In this document: piece after piece, positions 1-9,380 of the stretch | Layout of the letters: every line of letters begins with the position of its first letter | Position numbering within the stretch: the first letter of the stretch is position 1 | DNA from: CAWIUB01 sp963839175 | GTDB taxonomy: Bacteria; Actinomycetota; Actinomycetes; Mycobacteriales; Jatrophihabitantaceae | NCBI GenBank assembly: GCA_963839175.1 | Contig: CAWIUB010000033.1 | Location: forward strand, 1-64,000 | Reading direction: 5' to 3' | Length of the DNA: 64,000 nt | The notes under the pieces: model-generated | Told to the model about the DNA's origin: nothing | What the model saw: the letters and a program-made list of their open reading frames with translations, nothing else | Databases searched by the model: none | Program-made: the position numbers and the translations under genes

Positions 1-1
1 G

Positions 2-75
<74 letters not shown>

Positions 76-135
76 GCGCCCCACGTACGGGGCAACCGAG
101 CCAGCATAGCCGAGGCGCGTTCGGCGGTTCCAAAA

Positions 136-1020
136 TCAGCGGCCGACCAAGGTGAGCAGCGATGCCTCAGGGCGACACGCGATCCGGACAGGCGCGTAAG
201 GGTTGGTGCCGAGCCCAGCGCAGACATGGAACCACATCCGCTCGTCCCACTGGTGCAGCCACCGCGCGCGTCGCACGTCGATGCCGCAATTCGTGACGAT
301 CGCCGGCCCGAATGGCACCCGGATCTGACCACCATGCGTGTGGCCGGCGAGCACCAGGTCATACCCATCGGCGGCAAACGAGCGCAGCAACCAGGGCTCC
401 GGCGAGTGGATGGCGCCGATGCGCACCACCGCTGAAGGGTCGGCCACACCCGCGATCAGCGAGTATCGGGCCCGCCGCAGATGCGGGTCGTCGGTGCCCG
501 CCAAAGCGATCTCGACGTCACCGATCTTGGCTAGCGCGCGGACGTGAGTGAGATCCAGCCAACCCTCGCCGGCCATCGCCACGGCGAGCTCCGGCCATGG
601 CAAGGGGTCGCCGAGCACGCGTCCACCGTCCGGGAAGAAGTACTTCAGCGGGTTCTTGAGCATGGGTGCGTGATAGTCGTTGTTGCCCGGGACGAACGCA
701 CCGGGGAACTCGAACAGCGGTTCCAGCGCCTGCATGATCGCCGGGATCGCGTTCGGATCCGAGATCGTGTCGCCGGTGTTGACGACGAAGTCCGGGCGCA
801 GTCGGGCGAGGTCACTGATCCACGCGAGCTTGCGCTTCTGCGTGGGACTGATGTGCAGGTCCGAGACGTGGAGCAGCCGAATCGGTGCCGAACCGGGCGC
901 CAGCACCGGTACGTCAAAGCGTCGTAACGTGAACGCGTTGCGCTCGATCAGCCCGCCGTACGCCAGTGCCACCGCGCCGAGCCCGGCTGTCGCCGCAGCG
1001 GTTTGTACGAGTCGAGGCAT
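136..1020 (-). CDS. Metallophosphoesterase, YkuE/YaeI-like
   Basis: This 294-residue protein belongs to the calcineurin-like metallophosphoesterases. The binuclear metal-site motifs appear in order: SDLH (D54, H56), NTGD (about 81-84), GNND (about 112-115, where many relatives have GNHD) and GHTHGGQ near residue 237. A hydrophobic N-terminal stretch (residues 8-23) suggests a membrane anchor or signal, as in YkuE-type enzymes. The start at 1020 is chosen because longer starts would run into the divergent gene at 1058. The position next to a class A PBP matches the M. tuberculosis Rv3683-Rv3682 order. The substrate is not evident; family members hydrolyse phosphodiesters or lipid-linked phosphates. 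Confidence 0.88.
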   Translation of the reverse strand: MPRLVQTAAATAGLGAVALAYGGLIERNAFTLRRFDVPVLAPGSAPIRLLHVSDLHISPTQKRKLAWISDLARLRPDFVVNTGDTISDPNAIPAIMQALEPLFEFPGAFVPGNNDYHAPMLKNPLKYFFPDGGRVLGDPLPWPELAVAMAGEGWLDLTHVRALAKIGDVEIALAGTDDPHLRRARYSLIAGVADPSAVVRIGAIHSPEPWLLRSFAADGYDLVLAGHTHGGQIRVPFGPAIVTNCGIDVRRARWLHQWDERMWFHVCAGLGTNPYAPVRIACRPEASLLTLVGR

Positions 1021-1057
1021 GCCACGAGGGTACGTGGCTGGCAGATAACGTAGCGGC

Positions 1058-1513
1058 ATGTCCGACCTCAAGGCCCGACTGCAGAGCGACCTGAACGCCT
1101 CGATGAAGGCCCGGGACGAGTTGACGACGGCGACCCTGCGGATGACTCTCACGGCGATCACGAACGCAGAGGTCGCCGGCAACACGGCGCGCGAGCTCGC
1201 CGATGACGAGATTCTGCGGGTCATCGGCCGGGAGGCGAAGAAACGGCGTGAGGCTGCCGAGGCGTTCGAGCAAGCGGGACGTGACGAGCTAGCGCGTCGG
1301 GAGCGGGCCGAAGGCGAGGTGCTAGACCGCTACCTGCCCGCTCAGCTCGGCGACGAGGAGCTCGCCGAACTGGTACGCGCCGCGATCACCGAGGCGGGGG
1401 CCACCGAGCCCCGCCAGATGGGCGCTGTGATGAAGATCGTCCAGCCGGCCGTCGCCGGTCGCGCCGACGGCAAGCGAGTGAGCGACGAGGTGCGCCGCCA
1501 GCTTGGCGGTTGA
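1058..1513 (+). CDS. GatB/YqeY domain protein
   Basis: This 151-residue protein matches the stand-alone YqeY family, which resembles the tail domain of GatB and other tRNA-amidotransferase or aspartyl/glutamyl-tRNA partners. The start MSDLKARLQSDLNASMKARD is typical, and the tail region contains VMKIVQPAVAGRADGKRVSDEVRRQL, which fits the helical YqeY tail (given here only as a landmark, about residues 125-149). Its exact role is not established; it may assist tRNA-linked amidation or bind tRNA. It is divergent from the metallophosphoesterase with a 37-bp gap and converges on the PBP gene. Confidence 0.9.
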   Translation: MSDLKARLQSDLNASMKARDELTTATLRMTLTAITNAEVAGNTARELADDEILRVIGREAKKRREAAEAFEQAGRDELARRERAEGEVLDRYLPAQLGDEELAELVRAAITEAGATEPRQMGAVMKIVQPAVAGRADGKRVSDEVRRQLGG

Positions 1514-1520
1514 GCCCGGC

Positions 1521-3960
1521 TCAGCGACCCGGCCGCCGACGGGTCGGGCTTGGGGCGGCCGGCGCGGCGGACGTGCGGGGCGAGGTCGGCCTGGTCACGA
1601 CCGGCGGCGGGGGCGGGGTGTAGACGAACGGGGCATTGCCGTTGCTCAAGCAAATTGTCACCGTGTCGCCGGGTGCGGCCACAACCGGTTGCTCGTACGC
1701 GACGGAGGAGTACGGCTGCGAGCTGCCGCAGTACGGTTGGCCGTTTCCGGAGACCGCGACCTTGAAACCCTGCTGCGTCAGCACGGTCTTGGCGGTAGGG
1801 AGGTCCATGCCGATGACCGACGTGACCGGTACGGCGTTCGGGACGTCGTTCGGCCCCGGCCAGGTCCAGCGCTGCTGCGAGAGCAGAACCGGGCCAAGCG
1901 CGCTTTCCCACATCTGCGCGGCGTAAGCGCCGTAGACAGGAGTCCCGTCCGCCACACCCGGCAGGCCGGTGATGCTGCTCGACGGGTGAGCGAAGTTGAT
2001 CAGCGCTGTGGTGCCGACGATGGTCGGCGTGACGCCGACGAACCACAGCGACGAGCTCTTGCCGTTGTCGTTGCCTCGCGCGTCGGTGGCATTGTTCGTG
2101 CCGGTCTTGCCGGCGATCGTCAGCGCCGCCCTGTCCGTAGTAGTTGCCGAACGACGCGGCGCTGGTGCCGCTCTGAGTGTCCGGTACCAGTAGCTGCAAG
2201 GCGGTGCGGGCAACCTGCGGCGACAGCTTCGCAGCGCACGGAGTGCGGTTGACCTGGACCGCCTTGCCGGACGAGTCGGTGATCGACATGACCGGCGCTG
2301 GCGGGCAGAACACCCCGTCGTGCGCCAGCGCGCTGTACGCCCCGGCGAGTTCCAGCGGGCTGGTGCCCGCTTGGCCCAGGGTGAAGGTGGCACGGCTCTG
2401 GTCGATGTTCGCCTGTGCGACCGTCTTCGGGCTGCTGCCCTCCGTCTCGTTGAGCGACGTCATGCCCAGGTTTAGCGCCATCTGCACGGCGGGCTTCAGG
2501 TCGCACTGGTTGAAGAACTCGTCCTCGAGCGCGACGAAGTACGTGTTGGACGACTTGGCGATCGCGGACGCCAGCGTCTCGTTGATCGTGTAGTTCTGCG
2601 CCTCGCTGTTTTGCGCGTGGTAGGAACCGCCGCTGCAGAAGCGGGTGTTGTACTTGGTGTAATTGGACGCCACATCGTTGTTGCCGAGCTGGAGCGACGC
2701 GGTGGCGCCGGCGTTGAGCGCGGCCAGCATGGTGAACAGCTTGTAGGTCGAGGCGCCGCCGGTAACGGGGTCGGTGAACACCGGCAGCACGGTGTGGGTG
2801 TTGTCGGCTGGCGACGTCGGGTTGCCGTACTTCTTGCTGGTTGCCATCGCGAGCACGTCGCCGCTTTGCGGATCTACCTCGGGCATCACCGCGGTCGTCG
2901 GCGACGTGGCAGGCATCTGCGACCAAAGCGAATCCTGGGTGGCGTTCTGCAGGCCTGGGCTGAGCGTAGTGACGATCTTCAGTCCACCCTCCGTCAGCTG
3001 CTTGGACGTGATGGTCTTGCTGTCCTGCAGCCACTGCACCGCATAGTCGCAGAAGAACTGCACGTTGCGGATGCCCCCGAGCGGCGCCGCGCATCCCTGC
3101 TGAACCTCGGGCGGGGCCGTGGTGGCGAGGTTGATCGGCTCGGCCTTCGCCCGGCTGCCTTCCGCTGCACTGATGTAATTCTGGTCGACGAGATTCTGGA
3201 TCACCAGGTTGCGACGAGCCTGCGCCACCTTCCGGTCATTGAACGGGTCGTACTCACTGGGAGCCCGCAGGACTCCGACCAGCATCGCTGATTCGGCGAG
3301 GTCCAGCTGGCTGGTGTTCTTGCCGAAGTAGGTCTGCGCCGCTGTCTGGATTCCGTAGGAATTCTCGCCGAAGAACGCGATGTTCAGGTAATTCGCCAGG
3401 ATCTGTTGCTTCGACTCCCGCTTCTCGATCGCGATCGCGCACTTGGCGTCCTCGATCTTGCGGTCGATGTTCTGATCGACGGCTGCCGCCTGCGCGGCGG
3501 CGTCTCCGGTCGCCTGGTAGTAGCGCTCCTGCTTGACGTACTGCATGGTCAGCGTCGACCCACCCTGCGTGTCGCCGCCGGTCGTTTGCAGCGCAGATCG
3601 GATCAAGCCGCGCATGTCGACGCCCTGATGCTGGTAGAACCGCTTGTCCTCTGTGGCCACCAGCGCCTCCTGCAGGACCTTCGGCATGCTGGCCAACGGG
3701 ATCGGCTGGCGGTCCTGCGTGAAGAGGCTGGCGATCGCGGTCTTGCCGTCGCGAGCGTAGATCGTGGTCTTCAGCGGTGGCGGCGTTTCGGTCAGCGCGC
3801 ATGGCTGGTCTAAGAACTTCGAGCCCTCGCTCTTCGCCACCAGGCCGAGCCCGCCGACGTAGGGAAGGAGCAGCCCCGCAAAGAGCAGGCCGACGACTGC
3901 CAGGATGCCGACCAGTTTCAGGATCGTGATTGCCGGATCGGGTCGAGAAGAGCCTGCCAC
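1521..3960 (-). CDS. ponA2: Bifunctional class A penicillin-binding protein with PASTA domain (frameshifted)
   Basis: This is a membrane-anchored peptidoglycan glycosyltransferase/transpeptidase. The GTG start at 3960 is followed by one membrane segment (about residues 10-40), a GT51 domain with ATEDKRF (102-108) and GGSTLTMQ (133-140), and a transpeptidase domain with S404-T-Y-K407 and S470-S-N472. The third motif, KTGT, lies in another frame. A CCC run at 2129-2131 appears to carry one extra base. Removing it joins the frames as YYGQ-AALTIAGKTGT and continues through one PASTA domain and a Pro-rich tail to the stop at 1521, giving about 812 residues. Read literally, the protein would lose KTGT and PASTA. 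The gene order fits ponA2. No WhiB gene sits upstream; the ATPase gene ends only 25 bp away. Confidence 0.85.
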
Positions 3961-3985
3961 GGGGAATCAGGGTACGGGAGACGCT

Positions 3986-5137
3986 TCAGCTGGCTGTGCA
4001 GCCCGCCGCCATGAGGTCGCCGATCCGACGCAGTCCGGCCAGGTCGTGGATGTCCGTAGGCAGGGCAGCGACCGTGACGAGCGGCACGCCGGGGTGTGCC
4101 GCGGCGAACCGTCGCGTCATCCGCTCGTCGTGGTGGGCGAGTTGGGCGATCTCGGCGTGTACGCGCAGCGCCGCCTCCGCGAGGTCCCGGGCCTGGTCGG
4201 CCGGCCGGTCGATGAGCCGGTCCGCGGCGTCCTGCGCGTGGGCGGCGGTGAGCCTGCCCGCGCCCTTCGGAGGCGATGCGGCGGCGTGCACCCGGTTGAC
4301 GATCGCTCCAGCGAGCGGCATTTGATCATCCGACAGGCGTTCGACGAAGTAGGACGCCTCGCGCAGCGCGTCGGGCTCCGGCGCCGCGACCACTACGAAG
4401 GCCGTGCCAGGAGCCTTGAGCAGCTGATAGGTGTGCTCGGCGCGCTGCCGGAACCCGCCGAACATCGTTTCCAGGGCGCTGACGAACTCCGAGACGTCGC
4501 CGAGCAGCTCGCCGCCCAGGATCTTCGACATCACTCTGGCGAAGACCGAAAAGCCCGCCGTCACGACTCTGAGGTATGCCTTGCCGCCTGCCCGGGCCGG
4601 CATGGTGAGCAGCTTGATCATCCGCCCGTCCAGGAAGCGGCCAAGCCGCTGCGGAGCGTCCAGGAAGTCCAGCGCCGAACGCGACGGCGGGGTGTCGACG
4701 ACGATCAGGTCCCATTCGCTCTGCTGCGCCAGATGGGACAGCTTTTCCATGGCCATGTACTCCTGGGTCCCGGCGAACGAGGAGGACAGCGCCTGGTAGA
4801 AGGGGTTGGCAAAGATCTGCTCGGCTCGCTCAGGCGTCGAGTGGGCCGAGACGACCTCGTCGAACGTCCGTTTCATGTCGAGCATCATCGCGAACAGGTC
4901 CCCTTTCGCGTTGGCGACCGGGCGTGGGGTGTTGTCCAGCACGGTGAGTCCCATCGACTGGGCCAGTCGCCGGGCCGGGTCGATCGTCAGTACGACCGTC
5001 CGCCGGCCGCTCTCGGCGGCGCGCAAGCCCAATGCAGCCGCGGTCGTCGTCTTGCCGACGCCGCCGCTGCCGCAGGTAACGATGATCCGAGTCGACTGGT
5101 CGGCGAGGATCGCGTCCATATTCAGGCGGGCAGTCAT
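3986..5137 (-). CDS. ArsA-like ATPase, second subunit (Rv3680-type)
   Basis: This 383-residue protein is a deviant-Walker P-loop ATPase of the ArsA/GET3 class. The P-loop GSGGVGKTT is at residues 23-31, with a switch-type TIDPARRLAQS segment and VVDTPPSRSALDFLD further on. The ATG overlaps the TGA of the upstream ATPase by one base, which indicates translational coupling. The paired arrangement next to a class A PBP matches the Rv3679-Rv3680 pair of M. tuberculosis. Those proteins were named anion transporters by similarity, but no ArsB partner is present here. A soluble heterodimeric ATPase is the likelier role; the substrate is unknown. Confidence 0.88.
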   Translation of the reverse strand: MTARLNMDAILADQSTRIIVTCGSGGVGKTTTAAALGLRAAESGRRTVVLTIDPARRLAQSMGLTVLDNTPRPVANAKGDLFAMMLDMKRTFDEVVSAHSTPERAEQIFANPFYQALSSSFAGTQEYMAMEKLSHLAQQSEWDLIVVDTPPSRSALDFLDAPQRLGRFLDGRMIKLLTMPARAGGKAYLRVVTAGFSVFARVMSKILGGELLGDVSEFVSALETMFGGFRQRAEHTYQLLKAPGTAFVVVAAPEPDALREASYFVERLSDDQMPLAGAIVNRVHAAASPPKGAGRLTAAHAQDAADRLIDRPADQARDLAEAALRVHAEIAQLAHHDERMTRRFAAAHPGVPLVTVAALPTDIHDLAGLRRIGDLMAAGCTAS

Positions 5138-6147
5138 CAGGCGCTGCCGAGTAGGTAGTCCGACAGCTCGTTGAGCTCGCCGCGGTCGACCGGCGGGTTC
5201 AGGTCCGGCAACTCGATCCGCGGCGCGGCGATGGCGTCGAGCAAAGCGCCGTTGCGGGTCTGCACGCGCTGCCGGTGCGCGTACTCGGTCATCTGGCGGG
5301 CGAGCGGCGCGGCGTACACGGGGGCGATAGCGGCCGCGCTCAGGCCCTCCGCGAGCGCGGTGCGGTCGACCAGGCCGCGGGCGCTGACCTGCCGCCGGCC
5401 GACCAGTGTCGGGCGGACCCGGTTGACGATCACCGCGCCGATTCGGAAGCCGGCGTCGACGAGTTGTGCGCCGGCATCCAACGTCTCCTGAACCGGCATC
5501 TCCTCGAGCAACGTCACGAGGTGGACGGCCGTGCGCGGACTGTGCAGCAGCTCGATGACGCCGGTGCTCTGCCGGTTGATCGGGCCCACCTTGGTCAGGT
5601 TGACCACCTCCCGGGTGGCGTCCAGGAACAGGCGGATGCGTCCAGTGGGGGGAGCGTCGAGCACGACCGCGTCGTATATCGGCCGGCCATTCTTGGCCCG
5701 GCGGGTCACGGATTCCTTGATCTTGCCGGTGAGCAGCACATCGCGCAGTCCAGGCGCGAGCGTCGTGACGAAGTCGATCGCACCCATCCGGCGCAGCATC
5801 CGCCCGGACCGTTTCAGGCCGTAGAACAGCTCGAGGTACTCCAGCAGCGCATCTTCGGGATCGACGGCGAGGCCGAAAACCTCGCCGCCACCTTCGGCGA
5901 TCGCGAGTCGCTGCTCGGCGTAGGGCAGGGCTGGGACGTCGAACAGCTGGGCCAGCGCCTGCCGTCCCTCGACCTCGATGAGCAGCGTGTGGTGGCCGTC
6001 GCGAGCGAGGCCGAGAGCGAGCGCCGCGGCCACCGTGGTCTTGCCGGTGCCGCCCTTGCCGGTGACGATATGCAGCCGCACGTCCGTCGGTACGCCCTGG
6101 CCCTGCGGCATCACCGCAGCCGAGCGGGCACTCGACGCGGCCACCAT
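5137..6147 (-). CDS. ArsA-like ATPase, first subunit (Rv3679-type)
   Basis: This is the partner ATPase of 336 residues. The P-loop GKGGTGKTT is at residues 30-38, followed by LLIEVEGRQALAQLF and VVLDAPPTGRIRLFLDATR in the switch regions. The start chosen is ATG 6147; ATG 6111 (MPQGQG) is also possible. The gene is divergent from the RidA-like gene at 6208 and coupled by a one-base overlap to the second ATPase. The conserved order RidA, ATPase 1, ATPase 2, PBP is shared with mycobacteria, apart from whiB4, which is missing. Confidence 0.88.
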   Translation of the reverse strand: MVAASSARSAAVMPQGQGVPTDVRLHIVTGKGGTGKTTVAAALALGLARDGHHTLLIEVEGRQALAQLFDVPALPYAEQRLAIAEGGGEVFGLAVDPEDALLEYLELFYGLKRSGRMLRRMGAIDFVTTLAPGLRDVLLTGKIKESVTRRAKNGRPIYDAVVLDAPPTGRIRLFLDATREVVNLTKVGPINRQSTGVIELLHSPRTAVHLVTLLEEMPVQETLDAGAQLVDAGFRIGAVIVNRVRPTLVGRRQVSARGLVDRTALAEGLSAAAIAPVYAAPLARQMTEYAHRQRVQTRNGALLDAIAAPRIELPDLNPPVDRGELNELSDYLLGSA

Positions 6148-6207
6148 CAGGCCAGGGTAGGACGACGCGCCGTGGGTCTCGTTCGCCGGGGCCGTAGGGT
6201 TCGTCAG

Positions 6208-6666
6208 GTGACGTCTCCGCTTGCTCGACTGGCGGAACTCGGGGTCGAGATGCCGGCTGTGGCCGCACCGCTGGCCGCCTACCTGCCGGCCGTACGCAGC
6301 GGGTCGCTCGTGTTTACCTCCGGCCAGCTGCCGATGGTGGGCGGCGCGCTGCTGGTCACCGGCAAGGTCGGCGGGGACGTCAGCCCGGACGCGGCGACGG
6401 GGCTGGCCCGGATTTGCGCGTTGAACGGGCTCGCTGCCGTGCACGCGCTGGTGGGCTTGGACGCGGTGTCGCGCGTCGTCAAGGTCGTCGGCTACGTCGC
6501 GTCCACGCCGGACTTCACCGGCCAGCCGTTGGTGATAGACGGGGCGTCGGAGTTTCTCGGCGACGTATTCGGCGACGCCGGCGCGCACGCGCGTTCGGCG
6601 GTGGGCGTGGCTGCGCTGCCGCTGGATGCACCCGTCGAGGTCGAGCTGGTCGTCGAGGTGCGATGA
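6208..6666 (+). CDS. RidA family protein
   Basis: This 152-residue protein has a GTG start and belongs to the RidA (YjgF/YER057c/UK114) family, whose trimeric members hydrolyse reactive enamine/imine intermediates. Family landmarks are LVFTSGQLP (about residues 33-41), a central LNGLAAVHALVGLDAVSRVVKVVGYVAS-type helix and strand, and a C-terminal VEVELVVEV. It is somewhat longer than classic RidA at the N-terminus, as in the Rv3678c type. Its TGA overlaps the ATG of the NUDIX gene, so the two are probably co-translated. Confidence 0.87.
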   Translation: MTSPLARLAELGVEMPAVAAPLAAYLPAVRSGSLVFTSGQLPMVGGALLVTGKVGGDVSPDAATGLARICALNGLAAVHALVGLDAVSRVVKVVGYVASTPDFTGQPLVIDGASEFLGDVFGDAGAHARSAVGVAALPLDAPVEVELVVEVR

Positions 6667-7418
6667 CTGCCGAGCCAGTGCGCGATGCGGCGACTGTCGT
6701 GCTGCTGCGCGATGGCGGGGCCGGCATGGAGGTGTGGCTGCTCACCAGGGTGCGCCAGATGGTGTTCGCCGCCGGCATGAGCGTATTTCCCGGCGGGCGG
6801 GTCGACGAGCACGACGGCGACCTGCCGTGGATTGGCCCGGCTCCGGCGCAATTCGCGGCTCGCTTCGGATGCGACGAGCGGCTGGCCCGCTCCCTGGTCG
6901 GGGCCGCGGTGCGCGAGACGTTCGAGGAGACCGGCGTGCTGCTGACTGTCCCGGCCGCCTCGTTGGCCGCTGCCCGAGCCGACGTCGAGGCCGGCCGGGT
7001 GCCATTCGGCACGCTGCTGCACGAACACGGCCTGGCGATCGACGCCGCGGCCGTGCGGCCGTGGGCGCGCTGGATCACGCCGCAGGGCGAGGTGCGCCGC
7101 TACGACACCCGGTTCTTCGTCGCCGCGCTGCCTCCGCACGCGCGGGCCGAGGACGTGACGACAGAGTCGTCCGTGGCGACCTGGGTGCCGGTGCACGTCG
7201 CGCTGGCCGGCCAGCTGCGCGGCGAGCGGGCCATGCTGCCGCCGACAGCCGCGACGCTGCGGTCGGTCGCCGAGTACCCGACGGTCGCGCAGGTGCTGGC
7301 GGCGGCGGAATCGCGCAGCCTCGACCCGATCGCGCCGGTGCTGCACCGCCGTCCGGACGGGCTGCACGTCGAGCTCCCGGATGGGACGTTCGTGCCATTA
7401 CCGCGGGCTGAGCTGTGA
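6663..7418 (+). CDS. NUDIX hydrolase
   Basis: This 251-residue NUDIX-fold pyrophosphohydrolase has an N-terminal strand region DAATVVLLRDG, then FPGGRVDEHD, and a NUDIX helix with RETFEETGVLL. The insert between the FPGG segment and the RExxEE helix is long, a pattern seen in the large CoA/NADH-type actinobacterial NUDIX proteins. The substrate cannot be read from the sequence. Its start overlaps the RidA stop by four bases (ATGA), and the MBL gene follows after 31 bp. Confidence 0.85.
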   Translation: MTAEPVRDAATVVLLRDGGAGMEVWLLTRVRQMVFAAGMSVFPGGRVDEHDGDLPWIGPAPAQFAARFGCDERLARSLVGAAVRETFEETGVLLTVPAASLAAARADVEAGRVPFGTLLHEHGLAIDAAAVRPWARWITPQGEVRRYDTRFFVAALPPHARAEDVTTESSVATWVPVHVALAGQLRGERAMLPPTAATLRSVAEYPTVAQVLAAAESRSLDPIAPVLHRRPDGLHVELPDGTFVPLPRAEL

Positions 7419-7449
7419 GCAACCGCTCGCGTCGGTGTGGGAGTCCCGC

Positions 7450-8232
7450 ATGACGACCCATCCCGCGTACGGTCAGCTGCGCCAGGTCACCTCGCAGGCT
7501 GCGGTCCTGCTGGCCGCAAATCCCGGCCCGATGACGCTCGACGGCACGAACACCTGGCTGCTGCGGGCACCGGGTTCGGCTGCGGTCGTCGTGGTCGACC
7601 CGGGCCCGGACGATCCGGCTCACCTGTCAGCGATCGCCGCGGCGGGTGAGGTGATCACGATCCTGCTCACTCACGGACACCCCGACCACAGCGCCGGCGC
7701 GGGCCGGCTGCACGAGCTCACGGGAGCGCCGGTGCGGGCACTCGACCCGGCCTACCTGCTGGGCTCCGAAGGCTTGGGTGAGGGCGACGTGGTGGACGCG
7801 GCCGGCGTCGTGCTGCGAGTCTGGGCCACCCCAGGGCACACCGCTGACTCGCTGTCGTTCGTGCTCGAGCGCTCCGCGGTGCTCACCGGTGACACGGTTC
7901 TCGGCCGGGGGACGACGGTGGTGGCTCACCCGGACGGCAATCTGGGCGACTACCTGGCCTCGCTGCGCCGGCTGCGGGAGCTAGGCGACGCGACGGTGCT
8001 CCCCGGCCACGGTCCCGAGCTGGCCATGGCCGGCGCGGCCGCCGACCACTACCTGGCGCACCGCGAGATGCGGCTGGCGCAGGTCGCCGACGCGGTCGGG
8101 TCCCTCGGCCCGGACGTGACCGCGCGCACCGTCGTCGAGGTGGTGTACGCGGACGTCGATCAGGCTCTGTGGCCGGCCGCGGAGCTGTCGGTCCGCGCCC
8201 AGCTCGCCTACCTGCACGAGCGCGACCGCTAG
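7450..8232 (+). CDS. MBL-fold metallohydrolase (Rv3677c-like, LACTB2-type)
   Basis: This 260-residue metallo-beta-lactamase fold protein has a Zn-binding motif THGHPDHSAG, then TPGHTADSLSF and GDTVLGRGT, and VLPGHGPE near residue 190. Together they give the usual metal ligand set H-x-H-x-D-H, H, D, H. The overall pattern matches LACTB2/beta-lactamase-like hydrolases. M. tuberculosis has the equivalent gene beside crp, as here. The last codon is CGC and the TAG stop uses its G from the neighbouring IS element. It converged with crp before the insertion. The ATG at 7450 follows a short leader after the NUDIX gene. Confidence 0.88.
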   Translation: MTTHPAYGQLRQVTSQAAVLLAANPGPMTLDGTNTWLLRAPGSAAVVVVDPGPDDPAHLSAIAAAGEVITILLTHGHPDHSAGAGRLHELTGAPVRALDPAYLLGSEGLGEGDVVDAAGVVLRVWATPGHTADSLSFVLERSAVLTGDTVLGRGTTVVAHPDGNLGDYLASLRRLRELGDATVLPGHGPELAMAGAAADHYLAHREMRLAQVADAVGSLGPDVTARTVVEVVYADVDQALWPAAELSVRAQLAYLHERDR

Positions 8233-9380
8233 TGTAGTGTCTCGCAATTAGGAGACGATTGCGGTAGAGTGCCTGTATGCGCCCACCGACAGCTGCCTTG
8301 GTGATGACCGACGGTCAACGCGAAATCCTGGAAGACCTGGCGAGTTCGCGTACGGCGCCGCATCGGGAGGTGGTCCGGGCGAAGGCGTTGCTGCTGGCCG
8401 GTCAGGGTGTGGCGACCACCGCGATCGCGTCACGGCTGGGGGTGTCCGCGGCCAGCGTGACCAGCTGGCGGACCCGGTTCGGCACCGACGGGTTGGCGAA
8501 GTTCGGTCGGGTACGCGAGGGGCGGGGCCGCAAGCCGTCGATCTCGGCGGAGCAGGTGGAAGCGATCGTGCATGCCACCTTGCACGACAAGCCGCCCGGG
8601 GAGACGCACTGGAGCTGCCGGTCGATGGCGAAAGCGCAGGGGGTGAGCAAGGCGACCGTGCAGCGAATCTGGAAGGCGCGGGGACTGCAGCCGCACCGGG
8701 TGGAGACCTTCAAGCTGTCCAACGACAAGCGGTTCGAGGACAAGCTCGTCGACGTCGTCGGGCTGTATCTGAATCCGCCGGAGAAGGCGGTGGTGTTGTG
8801 CATGGACGAGAAAAGCCAGATCCAGGCGCTGGACCGCACCCAGCCGTCGCTGCCGATGAAGAAGGGCCGGCCCGGCACGATGACGCATGACTACAAGCGC
8901 AACGGCACCACCACACTGTTCGCCGCGCTGAACGTGCTCACCGGAGTGGTCATCGGCCGGTGCCTGCCCAGGCATCGGCACACCGAGTTCCTCAAGTTCC
9001 TCCGGGTGATCGACCGGGAGGTCCCCAAGGGACTGCAGGTCCACCTGATCCTCGACAACTACGGCACCCACAAGCACGCGAACGTCGTCGCCTGGCTGGC
9101 CAAGCACCCTCGCTTCCACCTGCACTTCACGCCCACCTCCAGCTCGTGGCTGAACCTGGTCGAGCGCTGGTTCCGCAACCTCACCGACAAGGCCATCCGT
9201 CGCGGCGTGTTCCACTCCGTCCCCGACCTCATCGCCGCCATCGAGGCCTACCTCCAAGCCAACAACGATGAGCCCAAGCCGTTCGTGTGGACCGCGACCG
9301 CGGACGAAATCCTGGAGAAGGTGCGCCGTGGGCGGGTGGCCCTCCAACCGATCGCCAGTTAAAACCGAGACACTGCACTA
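8230..9380 (+). mobile_element. IS630-family insertion sequence, complete
   Basis: The element body is 8232-9378. It has imperfect terminal inverted repeats: GTGTAGTGTCTCG at 8232-8244 against GTGCAGTGTCTCG (minus strand) at 9366-9378, with one mismatch. TA dinucleotides flank both ends (8230-8231 and 9379-9380), the TA target duplication expected of IS630/mariner elements. It carries one intact transposase gene. The target was CTAG at the junction of two convergent genes; both TAG stops are rebuilt by the G at each IS tip. Confidence 0.92.
8277..9362 (+). CDS. IS630 family transposase
   Basis: This 361-residue DDE transposase looks full length. The N-terminal helix-turn-helix region (about 40-75) includes QGVATTAIASRLGVSAASVTSWRTRF, a landmark given only by position for its key GVSAASVTSW helix. 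Catalytic residues lie in CMDEKSQIQALDR (first D), LILDNYGTHK (second D) and SSWLNLVERWF (E). No frameshift is visible, so the copy may be active. It is transcribed in the same direction as the upstream MBL gene and towards crp. Confidence 0.93.
   Translation: MRPPTAALVMTDGQREILEDLASSRTAPHREVVRAKALLLAGQGVATTAIASRLGVSAASVTSWRTRFGTDGLAKFGRVREGRGRKPSISAEQVEAIVHATLHDKPPGETHWSCRSMAKAQGVSKATVQRIWKARGLQPHRVETFKLSNDKRFEDKLVDVVGLYLNPPEKAVVLCMDEKSQIQALDRTQPSLPMKKGRPGTMTHDYKRNGTTTLFAALNVLTGVVIGRCLPRHRHTEFLKFLRVIDREVPKGLQVHLILDNYGTHKHANVVAWLAKHPRFHLHFTPTSSSWLNLVERWFRNLTDKAIRRGVFHSVPDLIAAIEAYLQANNDEPKPFVWTATADEILEKVRRGRVALQPIAS

Noticed and set aside
8430..9347. Long open frame opposite the IS630 transposase
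   Set aside because: It is the codon-bias shadow of the transposase, without ribosome-binding site or family features.
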